In this document: piece by piece, positions 1 to 9,867 of the stretch | Numbering within the stretch: position 1 is the first letter of the stretch | Layout of the letters: the number at the start of each line of letters is the position of its first letter | Notes under the pieces: generated by a model | What the model was told of the DNA's origin: nothing | Databases searched by the model: none | Seen by the model: only the letters and a program-made list of their open reading frames with translations | From: Brevibacillus borstelensis | GTDB lineage: Bacteria; Bacillota; Bacilli; Brevibacillales; Brevibacillaceae | Length of the DNA: 32,249 nucleotides | NCBI RefSeq assembly: GCF_003710865.1 | Contig: NZ_RHHO01000053.1 | Location: forward strand, 1 to 32,249 | Direction: 5' to 3' | Translations under genes and position numbers: made by a program

Positions 1-3000
1 CGGTCTGAGGACACGACAGCGTGTTGGTCCGGACGCTGTGCAACCTGCTTAGCAAACAAGGTGTGCAGCTGGTTATCTGTAACAACACCTTCCGTTGCGT
101 TGGCCAGTTTCTGCATCTCCACATCTTCTGCCGGGATCAGATCCAACGTCTGCTCTAGCCATGCCTTTTCATCCAGGGCTAGTCTATGAAGCAGTTTTTG
201 ATATGCATTGAACATTCCGTGAATATAGCCTTCCGGGAAAACGTATTCGAGAACGTCCCAACGGAAATGCAATGAGCCTTTCTCCTCGGAAACTTGGTGG
301 TCAATCAACAGCTGCGGACTCTGAGTAATCGCTTCCACCAGATCGGCAGGGATCGGGTTATCGCCATATGCGTCCCGGGTATGCAGTGGGAGTACAGACG
401 TGAATACGACCGGCATAAGGTTCCCGAGCGGGCTGCCATGCATGCGTGCGAGCTCCCGCATGATGTGAATTCCGCTGACATAGTTGTGATCTAGATCATC
501 CATGAACTGCTTCTGAATTGACTTGGCCAACTCTTCGAAGTTACGCTTATCGCTGTCAACTCCCAGCAGGGTAAGCGAGGTAAAGTCCCCGACCAGATCT
601 TTTGCTTGCGGGTGAAATGGCAGACAGTTATAAGTAGTAACATTTATCGTGAACTGTGGTTTCTTCGCCCAACGTCTTAGGACAGCCGAATAAGCTGCCA
701 AAAGAACTCCGGAGGGGGTAACGCCAATACGGGCTGCTTGGGCTTTCAACTTCTTCCAAAGTCCTTCTTCAAGGGAGCCCTTGTAACGGACGAATTCCGG
801 TTTGTCAATCGACTCCAATCCGCTAATCAACGGCATTTCTGGAGCGGGCGGCAGTGTCTTCAATCGCTCTGTCCAGTAACGCAGGGATTCTTTGTACTGC
901 TCCGACTGGCGGAAGGACAGTTCACCGAGTACATAGTCACGGAATGAAACTTCCAACGGCGGAAGGTTTGCTTCCGGATTCGAATAAAATACACCTAATT
1001 CTCGGCTCAAAATACCTAAGGAGTCGGCATCGGTAATCAACAAATCGATCGACACGTGTAATACATACCTTGTTTCGTCTATCCGATTTGCTCGGATCTC
1101 AAACAGCGGCCATTGGTCGGTATGGAACACCTGGTGAGAGAGGGCCCTCCGGTCTTCCTCAATCTGATTCTGTATTTCCTCCTTATCCAGTCCGCGTAAA
1201 TCTTTCACCTTGATTACGTAAGGCGGAACTGATTTGAGAATTTGCTGCTGCCCGTCCGGATGGACGATTGCCCGAAGCATATCATGACGATCGATGAGCC
1301 GTTGCACAGCCTTGTTCAGACGTTCTACATCAAGACCGTCCGATTCAAAGCGCATGTAGATATGGGCCGCAGAGTTCCCGAGCTCAAATACCTTATCACG
1401 GCCGACCAAGTATGCCTGCTGAATGTCGGTGAGAGGGAACTTCTCATATCGGTTCTCAAGGTCAGGTGATATAACCGGCATCGGATTATAAACCGCACCT
1501 TGACTGCGCAGCTCTTCAACCAGCACCGCAAGTTCTCTAACGGTTGGCGCTTCGAACAAAGCTCTTAACGGCAAATTAATCTGAAGCGAATCGCGAAGCA
1601 ATGTGATCACTTGGGTCGCCAAGAGCGAATGGCCGCCTAGTTCGAAGAAGTTGTCGTTGATACCAACCCGCTCGCGCCCTAAAACGGAAGACCACGTCCC
1701 TGCAATTAGTTCTTCCACTTCGTTTCGCGGTGCCACAAATTCACTGACCAGATCCGGACGGTCTTGTGACGGTTTCGGAAGTGCACGGCGGTCGATCTTA
1801 CCGTTCGCAGTCATCGGCAGTTCCTTTAATAGAACAAAAGCGGACGGGACCATGTAATCCGGGAGACGGTTTGCCAAATGTTGACGAAGGTCGCTAACCG
1901 TCAGCTCACCTGTCGAAACCACATACGCGACCAGACGCTTGTCGCCGGGCACATCTTCCCTCATAACCACTACCGATTCTCTGACTGACCCGTGCTGGCT
2001 GAGTGCTGATTGAATCTCACCCAACTCAATGCGGTATCCCCGGATCTTTACTTGATCGTCAATTCTACCGACATACTCCAGATCACCGTTCGGCAAGTAA
2101 CGGGCTAAGTCGCCCGATTTATATAAGTGCTCGCTGGCATCGTGGTGGAAAGGATTCCGTACGAAACGCTTTCGTGTCAGTTCTTCCTGATTAAGATAGC
2201 CACGAGCTAATCCGGCACCGCTAACGTATATCTCACCTGGAACCCCAACCGGTACCGGATTCAGTTGGGCGTCGAGCAAGTACACCTTAAGGTCCGGAAT
2301 TGGTAGGCCAATCACACTGCCGGGCGCATCCAAGTCAGCTCTGGTGAGCGGACGAAAGGTAACGTGTACAGTGGTCTCGGTGATCCCATACATATTGATG
2401 AGGTGGGGCTGCTGATCGCCGTGACGGTCAAACCATGGCGCAAGACTCGGGATATCTAGAGCTTCCCCACCGAAGATCACGTAACGAAGTGACAGGTCAG
2501 AAGACGGTTCACGTCCCTCTTCGACATTCATCAGTTGGCGGAATGCCGAAGGTGTCTGGTTGAGTACCGTGACCTTCTCCTCGACCAGCAGTTCGTAGAA
2601 CGCTTCAGGAGAGCGAGCGACAAAAAGTGGAACCACCACCGCTTTGCCTCCGTAGAGTAAAGCCCCCCAGATTTCCCAAACAGAGAAGTCGAACGCGTAG
2701 GAATGGAACACCGTCCATACATCGTTCTCATTAAAATTGAACCAGTGATTTGTTGAAGAGAAGAGACGAAGAACGTTTCGATGAGTGGTCAAAACCCCTT
2801 TCGGTTGCCCGGTTGAACCGGAGGTATAGATGATGTACGCCAAATTGTCCGCATTCGCCACCGGTATCGGATTGATATCTGGCATTTTGGCGATTTCATC
2901 CGCCTGAACATCCAAGCATACCGTTTGAGCCAAATGTTCCGGCAAATTGTCGAGCATGTTACTTTTCGTTACTAAAACAGTGGGAGCACAGTCTTGTAGA

Positions 3001-6000
3001 ATATACGCCAGACGCTCTTTTGGATTGGACGTATCAAGCGGAACGTACGCACCGCCAGCCTTCTGGATACCCAGGATACTTACGATCATGTCAAGGGATC
3101 GGTCGACACAAAGACCCACCAGGGATTCGGGCCCGACTCCGAGACCACGCAAATAGTGGGCTAGTTGGTTCGCTCGACGGTTGAGTTCCGTATAGGTAAG
3201 CGTGTTACCCTCATAGGAGACGGCCGTATTATTCGGATGTTTAGCCACCTGTTCTTCGAACATTCGGACTAGTGTCTGATTATCTTCAATTACCTCAGCC
3301 TTTGTCTCGTGATTGTTCCACTCCATCCACATCTTCCGTCGCTCGGCTTCAGTCAGCAGATCCGCTTCCTCATAGCGAGCATCCGGGTCGGTTGCCATCG
3401 CAGTAAGAACGTTGAGGTAGTACTGGCCTATCAAATTGATCTGATCCCGCTCCAACACATTGGTATCACACTTGAGCTTCAGGTGTACTCGGTTGGTGAA
3501 TGGATCGAGGAAAAAATTCGAAGCTAATGGGAAACTAGTTTCTTCGTATAAGTAATTGCTCAGGACTTCTACACCCGGCAGCTCTTGCAGACCGTGGTAG
3601 ACATGGTAGTGCGTGAAGTAGAACAACGTTTCAGAGAGAAGCCGGCCACCGTGGTTCCGTTTGATTTCAGCTATTGGGTAACGTCTGTAAGGGAGCATTT
3701 CACGCTCGGTTTCAAACGCCTGAAGAGCCAGTTCTTTCCATGTGCCTCCCTCCAGATTCATGCGAAAAGGTAGCGAATTAATGAATAGGCCAAGTACCCG
3801 TTCACCATCTGGACTCTCTGGACGGCCCGCTGAAACTACACAGGTCAGAAGGTCCGTCTGGTTGCTGAGCAAGTTGAGTACTCGCATGTGTGCTGCCAGC
3901 AAGACGTTCTTAAGCGGCACCGCCAATGTAACGGCTAGCTTCTTAATCCCTTCCGATATCTCGTGTGGTATTGGAACTTCCAAAACGTAAATTACCCGTT
4001 TACATGGATCCAACAGATTCCCCTCATTGACTTTCTTCCAGCGAGGTAGCTTCATCAGGCTCATGTTCTGAAGCTTCTCGTCCCAATACTGACGACACTC
4101 TTCCATTGCGAGCCGTTCCAACTCCACGAAGTCGCGGAATAAGGTTCCGAGCACATCCGCCTGCGGCTTTTCGCCCGCCACAAGCTTCAGATAGTACCGG
4201 AACATCTCCATCAGCATCGTGGCTTCGCTCCAACCATCGAGAATTGCGTGGTGGAAGCTGACGGTAAACTGGAAGGAGTCTTCTGAACGACGGTGAACAT
4301 GGAAGCGCAGCAAGGGGAGCTGGCGCCAATCGAAACCGCGTCCTTTTTCCTCCTCTAGCCAATTCGCCACATAGGTCTCCTGCTCTTCGAAGGAAAGATG
4401 GGTGATGTCATCCACCATCAGATCGGTAACTCCCTTTTCATGTACGAGCTGCAGGGGCCTGGAGAAGGTAGTGAGATCATAGGAAGTACGGAGTGTTGCA
4501 TGTCGGTTTACTACGAAGTCTATCGCTTCCCGCAGAAGTTCCGGATGAAACGGTGCCTTTATGTGCAACGATGTAATGTCGTGATAAATAGGCGTGTCCG
4601 GACTAAACTCCGAGTGAAAAATCATCCCCTCTTGCAGTAAGGTGAGCGGATACGCATCGATGATGCCATTCGGTATCTTGCGGCGGTCGATCTCAGTCAA
4701 CATTCCGAATGGTTCCCGGTTCTTAGGTTTTGACGTTTCATATTCGATCGTTCGCAAATGGTGCATCAAGGAACGAATCGTCGGAAACCTGAACATGTCT
4801 TCCACCGAGAATTTGATTCCGCGCTCTTGGGCTCGTGCCACCACTTGGATGGAGCGGATGGAGTCGCCACCGAGCGCAAAGTAGTTATCATCGATGCCGA
4901 CTTGATCTACACCTAGGACTTGTGCCCAAATGCCTGAGAGAATTTCCTCCTCTTCGGATCGGGACGCGATGAACACTTCGCCCGTATCCAATCGAATCTG
5001 ATCAGGTTTCGGCAAGGCTTTTTTGTCCACCTTACCATTTGAAGTTAGAGGCAGTTTTTCCAGGCTGACGAAAGCTGACGGCAACATGTAGCTTGGGAGC
5101 TGGCTACCGAGGAAGTCTCGAAGTTCCTTGACGCTCAATTTAGTCTTCCCTTTGGTGACGACGTAAGCAACCAGACGCTTTTCTCCCGGCACGTCTTCAC
5201 ATGCAACTACCACGCTCTCCCTCACCAGCGGATGCTTGTCAAGAAGCTTTGTGATCTCGATTGGCTCAATACGGTAGCCGCGAATCTTGACTTGATCGTC
5301 CAGGCGACCGATGTATTCGATAGTTCCGTCTGGGAGATATCTGGCCAAGTCACCAGTTTTATACAGCCTATCTCCAGCAAAGAAGGGGTTTTCGAGGAAG
5401 CGTTCCGCAGTCAACGCCGGTTGGTTAAGATAACCCCGTGCAACACCTGCACCGCCGATAAAAATCTCACCCGGTGAACCGACGGGAACCGGCTTCTTGT
5501 TCTCATCGAGGATGTAAATGCGAGCGCCTGCGATGGGACGACCGATCGGGACTGTACCTTCCAAAACCGCAGTCGATGGGATCTCATAAACAATGCAGCC
5601 AACTACCGCTTCGGTGGGGCCGTACTCGTTGTACAACACCGTTTCTGGAGCATGCTTCCGCCAGAACTCCACATCCGAAGCTAATAATGCTTCCCCTCCA
5701 ATGATCATTTTGCGGAACATACCTCTTACTTCAGTTGGGTCGAGCTTCTGGCTGAGTACTTTCAAGTGTGCCGGAGTAAGCTTAATGAAGCTGAACTTTC
5801 GATGTTCGCGCAGTACTGTCACCAAACCGTCCAGTGAGTTGTCCTGCGGGACAAGTACGACTTTGTTGCCCGCGAGCAGAGGTACGAACAGCGAGGTGAC
5901 CGTCAAATCGAATGCGATCGAGGAGTGCAACGGGGCCCCTTCACCCTTTTCTGCTTCATAAGCCTGAATAGCCCATTCAAGGTAGTTGGTCAAACCTCCA

Positions 6001-7871
6001 TGGTGGATCAATGTACCTTTTGGTCGACCGGTTGATCCAGAGGTATAGATAATGTACGCGAGATCCTCGCTCGTCACTATCACATCAGGATTTTGATCGT
6101 TCTCCTTGATTAATGCTTCCACCTCATCCAAAAAGAGCATCTCCGGCGCATGATCAGAAAGTTGGTCTGCTAAGTGTTTTTGGGTAAGCAAAACCGTCGC
6201 CAGGGAATCTTCGAGCATGTACTGGATACGCTCTTTAGGATAGGAAGGATCAACCGGAACATACGCTCCTCCCGCCTTCAATACCCCGAGAATCCCAACC
6301 ACCAGATCCAAAGAAGGTTCAACGCAAATAGCCACTCTAACGTCTGCTCCGACGCCCATCTTTATCAGTCGATGTGCCAGTTCATTTGCACGTATGTTCA
6401 AATCCATAAAGGTCAGCTGTTGGTCTTGGTACAAGACCGCTACCCGCTCCGGCGTTTTAAGAACTTGCTCTTCAAACTTTTTATGTACAGGCTGGCCAGT
6501 AAGGGGAGCTTCAGTCATGCTCCATTCCACCAGGATCTGATGTTTCTTGAATTCATCCAAAAGGTCGAACTCTACTGCAGGATCATCCAGCCTCATCACG
6601 GCCTGGCGAAGAAACTCATTAAAGTAAGAAGCAAGATCACGAATGTCGTCTATCCGGTACAAACTACTGTCGAAGCGGAGTTCTAGATTTAGCTCTCCCC
6701 TCCTCTGCAGGCAACTCAAACGAAGATCGAAACGGTCAATCGAGCTGTTTAGGGCGAGTATCGTGAACTCCAGATCCCCTTCGTTTTTGATCTGCACTTC
6801 AGTGTTCAAATAGTCAAATCCGAACTGAAGTCGCTCGCAGCGCTCTGATTCTTCAACTGATTGGCTCCACTCTTCAATCCAGAAGGTTCCTTGCCATTCT
6901 CGGGCATGTTCCACGCGTTGGCTGAGACGATGAAGGATCGAGCGAAACGTTTCTGTCCCCACAACACCTCCTCGAATCGGGAGATACTTCCCATAGAGTC
7001 CCAAAGCCCCTTCCAGTTCCTTAAACGCCCGGCCGTCCACACCGAAACCGATTACCAATTCTGACTGATTAGTAAGTCTGGAAAGGACCGATTGCCACCC
7101 TGCGAATAGCACCACCTCTGGTGTAACAGAAGCTTCTTCAGCCAATTCTTCCACCTTGGATACGAGTTCGGAGGAAAGTGTCCAGGAGAATGTTTCCTCA
7201 CCCGCCGAAATCTCCGTGTCCGTTCGTCCTTTTGCGAAAGGAAGCGAGGCTTGCGGCAGTGGAAGGAGCCCTAGCCGATTCCAATGTTGTTTTTCCTCAT
7301 CCTCCATTTCAGAGAGAATTTCATTCTGCCATTCAGCATACTGGCCGTATTGAACAATTTCCGATTCTTCTTCGCGGCCGGTCAAGCAAGCCGAATAGAG
7401 AGAGCCCAAGGTTTCAGCTAAGGTTTTTAGGGTCCACGTATCGGTATAGTACGATACTGTGGTTAGCACTAGAACCGCTTCCCGCTCTTCCAATAGGGCC
7501 AAAGTTGCTCGGAGAAGCGTATCTCCTTCCTTAAAGGAGATTGACTTTTCGATATCCAACAAGTCCTCAATTTCTTTACGTTGTTGTTCTTTCCTCAAGG
7601 CTCGAAGGTCAAGAACATTCCAGTAATAGAGATTATCATTCCTTACCACTTGGACAGGTACCAACAGTTCCTCATAGGTCTTCAAATCGGTACGAAAGAT
7701 TTCATGATCATTCACAAGCCTTACAAGGGCACTTTGTAAAGCCTCCTTGCTCAATTCGCCTACCAAACGGACGACAAGGTAGTTTGTACCTACAAAACCC
7801 ATATTTTGTAGGTTCCACACACGTTTTTGCTGTGGGGACAAACGATAACCTTCTATTACTTCGTACTGCAA
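1..7871 (-). CDS. Non-ribosomal peptide synthetase, N-terminal 2,623 residues (partial, runs off left edge)
   Basis: Multimodular NRPS. The reading frame is followed from a TTG start (GAGGAGG eight bases upstream) to the window edge. Domains by residue: degenerate condensation domain 1-445; adenylation domain ~455-965 (YTSGSTGRPKG near 615); thiolation domain with LGGDS, Ser1004; canonical condensation domain with HHAILDGWS from His1207; adenylation domain ~1560-2040 (YTSGSTGQPKG near 1685); thiolation domain with LGGHS, Ser2082; heterocyclization domain with DLLITDADS (DxxxxDxxS) at 2276-2284 plus typical Cy motifs (VGDFTSL, PVVFTS); then the first residues of a third adenylation domain. Reading specificity positions by eye, A1 gives DLTKIGEVGK (Asn-type) and A2 gives DFWNIGMVHK (Thr-type). 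No epimerization domain is seen. The Cy domain implies that the next module activates Cys, Ser or Thr and makes a thiazoline or oxazoline. It is the first gene of its operon. Family call is near certain; the substrates are inference from the codes. Confidence 0.97.
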   Translation of the reverse strand, partial: MQYEVIEGYRLSPQQKRVWNLQNMGFVGTNYLVVRLVGELSKEALQSALVRLVNDHEIFRTDLKTYEELLVPVQVVRNDNLYYWNVLDLRALRKEQQRKEIEDLLDIEKSISFKEGDTLLRATLALLEEREAVLVLTTVSYYTDTWTLKTLAETLGSLYSACLTGREEESEIVQYGQYAEWQNEILSEMEDEEKQHWNRLGLLPLPQASLPFAKGRTDTEISAGEETFSWTLSSELVSKVEELAEEASVTPEVVLFAGWQSVLSRLTNQSELVIGFGVDGRAFKELEGALGLYGKYLPIRGGVVGTETFRSILHRLSQRVEHAREWQGTFWIEEWSQSVEESERCERLQFGFDYLNTEVQIKNEGDLEFTILALNSSIDRFDLRLSCLQRRGELNLELRFDSSLYRIDDIRDLASYFNEFLRQAVMRLDDPAVEFDLLDEFKKHQILVEWSMTEAPLTGQPVHKKFEEQVLKTPERVAVLYQDQQLTFMDLNIRANELAHRLIKMGVGADVRVAICVEPSLDLVVGILGVLKAGGAYVPVDPSYPKERIQYMLEDSLATVLLTQKHLADQLSDHAPEMLFLDEVEALIKENDQNPDVIVTSEDLAYIIYTSGSTGRPKGTLIHHGGLTNYLEWAIQAYEAEKGEGAPLHSSIAFDLTVTSLFVPLLAGNKVVLVPQDNSLDGLVTVLREHRKFSFIKLTPAHLKVLSQKLDPTEVRGMFRKMIIGGEALLASDVEFWRKHAPETVLYNEYGPTEAVVGCIVYEIPSTAVLEGTVPIGRPIAGARIYILDENKKPVPVGSPGEIFIGGAGVARGYLNQPALTAERFLENPFFAGDRLYKTGDLARYLPDGTIEYIGRLDDQVKIRGYRIEPIEITKLLDKHPLVRESVVVACEDVPGEKRLVAYVVTKGKTKLSVKELRDFLGSQLPSYMLPSAFVSLEKLPLTSNGKVDKKALPKPDQIRLDTGEVFIASRSEEEEILSGIWAQVLGVDQVGIDDNYFALGGDSIRSIQVVARAQERGIKFSVEDMFRFPTIRSLMHHLRTIEYETSKPKNREPFGMLTEIDRRKIPNGIIDAYPLTLLQEGMIFHSEFSPDTPIYHDITSLHIKAPFHPELLREAIDFVVNRHATLRTSYDLTTFSRPLQLVHEKGVTDLMVDDITHLSFEEQETYVANWLEEEKGRGFDWRQLPLLRFHVHRRSEDSFQFTVSFHHAILDGWSEATMLMEMFRYYLKLVAGEKPQADVLGTLFRDFVELERLAMEECRQYWDEKLQNMSLMKLPRWKKVNEGNLLDPCKRVIYVLEVPIPHEISEGIKKLAVTLAVPLKNVLLAAHMRVLNLLSNQTDLLTCVVSAGRPESPDGERVLGLFINSLPFRMNLEGGTWKELALQAFETEREMLPYRRYPIAEIKRNHGGRLLSETLFYFTHYHVYHGLQELPGVEVLSNYLYEETSFPLASNFFLDPFTNRVHLKLKCDTNVLERDQINLIGQYYLNVLTAMATDPDARYEEADLLTEAERRKMWMEWNNHETKAEVIEDNQTLVRMFEEQVAKHPNNTAVSYEGNTLTYTELNRRANQLAHYLRGLGVGPESLVGLCVDRSLDMIVSILGIQKAGGAYVPLDTSNPKERLAYILQDCAPTVLVTKSNMLDNLPEHLAQTVCLDVQADEIAKMPDINPIPVANADNLAYIIYTSGSTGQPKGVLTTHRNVLRLFSSTNHWFNFNENDVWTVFHSYAFDFSVWEIWGALLYGGKAVVVPLFVARSPEAFYELLVEEKVTVLNQTPSAFRQLMNVEEGREPSSDLSLRYVIFGGEALDIPSLAPWFDRHGDQQPHLINMYGITETTVHVTFRPLTRADLDAPGSVIGLPIPDLKVYLLDAQLNPVPVGVPGEIYVSGAGLARGYLNQEELTRKRFVRNPFHHDASEHLYKSGDLARYLPNGDLEYVGRIDDQVKIRGYRIELGEIQSALSQHGSVRESVVVMREDVPGDKRLVAYVVSTGELTVSDLRQHLANRLPDYMVPSAFVLLKELPMTANGKIDRRALPKPSQDRPDLVSEFVAPRNEVEELIAGTWSSVLGRERVGINDNFFELGGHSLLATQVITLLRDSLQINLPLRALFEAPTVRELAVLVEELRSQGAVYNPMPVISPDLENRYEKFPLTDIQQAYLVGRDKVFELGNSAAHIYMRFESDGLDVERLNKAVQRLIDRHDMLRAIVHPDGQQQILKSVPPYVIKVKDLRGLDKEEIQNQIEEDRRALSHQVFHTDQWPLFEIRANRIDETRYVLHVSIDLLITDADSLGILSRELGVFYSNPEANLPPLEVSFRDYVLGELSFRQSEQYKESLRYWTERLKTLPPAPEMPLISGLESIDKPEFVRYKGSLEEGLWKKLKAQAARIGVTPSGVLLAAYSAVLRRWAKKPQFTINVTTYNCLPFHPQAKDLVGDFTSLTLLGVDSDKRNFEELAKSIQKQFMDDLDHNYVSGIHIMRELARMHGSPLGNLMPVVFTSVLPLHTRDAYGDNPIPADLVEAITQSPQLLIDHQVSEEKGSLHFRWDVLEYVFPEGYIHGMFNAYQKLLHRLALDEKAWLEQTLDLIPAEDVEMQKLANATEGVVTDNQLHTLFAKQVAQRPDQHAVVSSD

Positions 7872-8230
7872 TTACAATACCTCCTCAATAAAATTCAATA
7901 TTTCATAGCACAAATTCCGCAGGAGCGAAATAAAGTGCTAACTTGATTAGTAGGAGAACTGGAAAAGTATTCGTTTAGAATTTTATTTTAAAAATTCGAA
8001 CTATTCTTTCTGTTTAAACCAATTATTATAATTTTTTCATAAATTACATAAAATAGGTTTCCTAGGCACAATAAAAAAATCGTATGGACATACCTTCTCA
8101 TTTTCTATGGTCAGTTACAAAGGATTGTTACCTAATCATGTATTTACTTTAGGCTGGTTTGTTCATCGGGGGGAAATTAGTACAAAGAGGCATTCATCAT
8201 CGGAACGATCATTGTGCTGAAAAAATATTT
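7872..8230. other. AT-rich leader region upstream of the NRPS
   Basis: No convincing gene here. It is the 5' region of the NRPS and is clearly more AT-rich than the synthetase gene. A TATAAT hexamer on the minus strand at 8025-8030 could be a -10 box, but no good -35 box sits at the right distance, so the promoter is not resolved. The NRPS ribosome binding site is at 7879-7885. Confidence 0.4.
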
Positions 8231-8608
8231 TCAATGGATGCGGTCGTGATTTCTGTTCAATGCGGAGACAAAGGGGCAAATTGTTTCCAAAATTGACATT
8301 GGGTCAACACCGCTATGCTGCCACGCTAAAGCTTTGGTCTCTGGGATTTTGCAGTGAAACGGGACCAAGACTTCAACAGGTATAAAATATAAGTACATTG
8401 TAACCATTTGCAACAGATATTTATAGTTAAAATTTCTGTAGGTGGCTAGTGGTGTTTTCGACCAGAAGCTGCTTTCTATGTACACATCAGAACTAAATAT
8501 TGTGGGAAATTCAAAACGACAAGAAGTAATGAGGGCAGATCTTGCTATAACTTTGAATTTCCCATCATCACCATAATTATGCAACTTTTTATAAAAATGT
8601 GTCAATAG
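8231..8608 (-). CDS. Hypothetical ORF, possibly a gene remnant (~125 aa)
   Basis: I do not recognise this protein. The frame is open from a stop near 8629 down to 8231 and is rich in aromatic residues (FYKKLHNYG, MVTMYLYFIP) with no clear membrane segment or signal peptide. There is no good ribosome binding site before the possible TTG starts, and a strong promoter-like sequence overlaps the first codons. It may therefore be the tail of a broken gene rather than a functional one. It lies in AT-rich DNA between the NRPS and a run of pseudogenes, divergent from the MFS remnant that follows. Confidence 0.25.
   Translation of the reverse strand, partial: LLTHFYKKLHNYGDDGKFKVIARSALITSCRFEFPTIFSSDVYIESSFWSKTPLATYRNFNYKYLLQMVTMYLYFIPVEVLVPFHCKIPETKALAWQHSGVDPMSILETICPFVSALNRNHDRIH
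8576..8605 (-). promoter_or_regulatory. Sigma-A-like promoter, minus strand
   Basis: TTGACA (8600-8605) and CATAAT (8576-8581) with an 18-bp spacer. It points toward the NRPS but lies about 700 bp upstream of it. It could transcribe the unrecognised ORF at 8231 or contribute a long NRPS leader. Match to consensus is seen; use is inferred. Confidence 0.4.
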
Positions 8609-8611
8609 CAA

Positions 8612-8845
8612 ATCGTAAATCTAAGTCTATTATTAACAATCCTGAGAACGGCTGAATCCACTAACATTGAAGTTGGGGAGTTTGTGCATCTAAAAAAACA
8701 GAGGTTTGGATGAGTGGAAGCGAAGGAGAGGTAACACAGAGGGAATGGCAATCGAATTGCGGACGATATGTAGAAGATCACATGTCAATGAAAGCGTTAT
8801 ATGTACAGTTAAGCTTCCTGCCGAACAGTTCGCGTTCAGGTTTAG
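8612..8845. other. No gene supported
   Basis: Short overlapping frames on the plus strand (from 8706 and 8710) have no ribosome binding site or recognisable motif. I see nothing further in this stretch. Confidence 0.4.
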
Positions 8846-9135
8846 AAGACACTGGTCGCGCTGGCAATGGGTTTCGTCATGGCAACGCTTGACGTGACCC
8901 GTGACCGGGGGAATGTGGCGGTTGCCAACATGCAGGCCAACCTCGGGATCATTCTTGCCGGCTTGATGTGGGTCGTGGACAGCTGAATACTCACCTTTGC
9001 CTCTCTACTGCTCGCGAGAGGATCCCTGGCCAATCGCTACGGGGCCAAGATGGTGTACGTGGTGGGAATGACGCTGTTTGTGGCGGCGTCCCTGTGTGCG
9101 CCTCGGCGCTCTAGTGTCGATTTTCGGAGTCTCCA
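8846..9135 (+). pseudogene. DHA2-type (EmrB/QacA) MFS exporter, N-terminal remnant
   Basis: The translation KTLVALAMGFVMATLDV, then VANMQANLGI, MWVVDS, a TGA stop where the family has Tyr (WVVDSYILTFASLLL), and LANRYGAKMVYVVGM matches the first two or three membrane segments of 14-TM drug exporters. A TAG codon precedes the fragment. Residues after LDVT are scrambled (TRDRGN where the family has VVNVAV), and the frame is lost near 9105. The other ~380 residues are missing. This is a dead gene fragment, unrelated in position to the intact exporter at 22991-24376. Confidence 0.75.
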
Positions 9136-9170
9136 TCTCCCCAAAAACAAATCAATTATCGTCAAACTGG

Positions 9171-9308
9171 TCAGTCAACCCTCGCACCGTCAGACTCGAT
9201 TTCTTCGCGATTGTCGAAAATCAAGCTGTTGATCGTTTGCTTAGGAACTATTACTCGGCTATGAGTTCCGTTCGGCCAGACAGTCACTTCACATTCGTGT
9301 TGAATTCT
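9171..9308 (-). other. Short open frame, possible C-terminal gene remnant
   Basis: A 45-codon frame ending VPKQTINSLIFDNREE and GARVD reads like real protein and stops at TGA (9171-9173). It opens directly after a stop and has no ribosome binding site, so if real it is a relic. Not recognised. Nothing else is seen between the MFS remnant and the comM fragment. Confidence 0.2.
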
Positions 9309-9334
9309 TCACTACCGCAATCTCTGAACCATTC

Positions 9335-9826
9335 TCATCCCACCACCCCGCGATCCAACGCCCGGTACCGGATCGCTTCCGCCACATGGGCGGCCTCGAT
9401 CTGCTCCGCTCCCGCCAGGTCGGCGATGGTGCGGGCTACCTTGACGATCCGGTTGTAGGCGCGGGCGCTCAGGCCGAGCGTCTCAAAGGCGAGCTGCAGC
9501 AGCTTTCGTCCTTCTCTGTCCAGGCTGGCATACCGGCGCAGTTCTTCCCCGCTCATCGCGCTGTTGAAGGGAGCACCGGGGCGATGCCGGTAACGCTCGC
9601 ATTGAATCGCCCTCGCCGCTTCCACCCTGCGGCGGATCTCTTCGGACGTCTCCGCTCGCGGCGGCTCCTGCAGCAGACTTACCGGCACTCGGGGGACTTC
9701 CAGATGCAGGTCGATCCGGTCAAGCAGCGGGCCGGACAATTTCGAGCGATACTTTTGGATCTGCTGCGGTGTGCAGGTGCATTCGCGCTGATCGCGGGAA
9801 CCGTAAAACCCGCAGGGGCACGCGTG
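9335..9826 (-). pseudogene. YifB/ComM-type Mg-chelatase-like AAA ATPase, C-terminal fragment
   Basis: The fragment encodes about 163 residues: ACPCGFYGSRDQRECTCTPQQ, the sensor region SGPLLDRIDLHLEVP, and the family C-terminal domain (FETLGLSARAYNRIVKVARTIADL). YifB/ComM proteins are normally about 500 residues, so the N-terminal Lon-like and Walker A/B portion is absent. Homology begins abruptly at 9826, next to the leader of the double-HTH gene, which marks a recombination junction. In naturally competent bacteria ComM acts as a branch-migration helicase; this copy cannot. Internal starts would not yield a working ATPase. Confidence 0.85.
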
Positions 9827-9867
9827 AAGATAACAACCTAGAAATTTCGATTCACAAGGAAACGTCG

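Noticed and set aside
4024..4362. 112-residue minus-strand frame and many plus-strand frames (e.g. 6174-6686, 7541-7891) within 1-7871
   Set aside because: All lie inside the NRPS, whose domain motifs stay in one frame throughout; the others are shadows.
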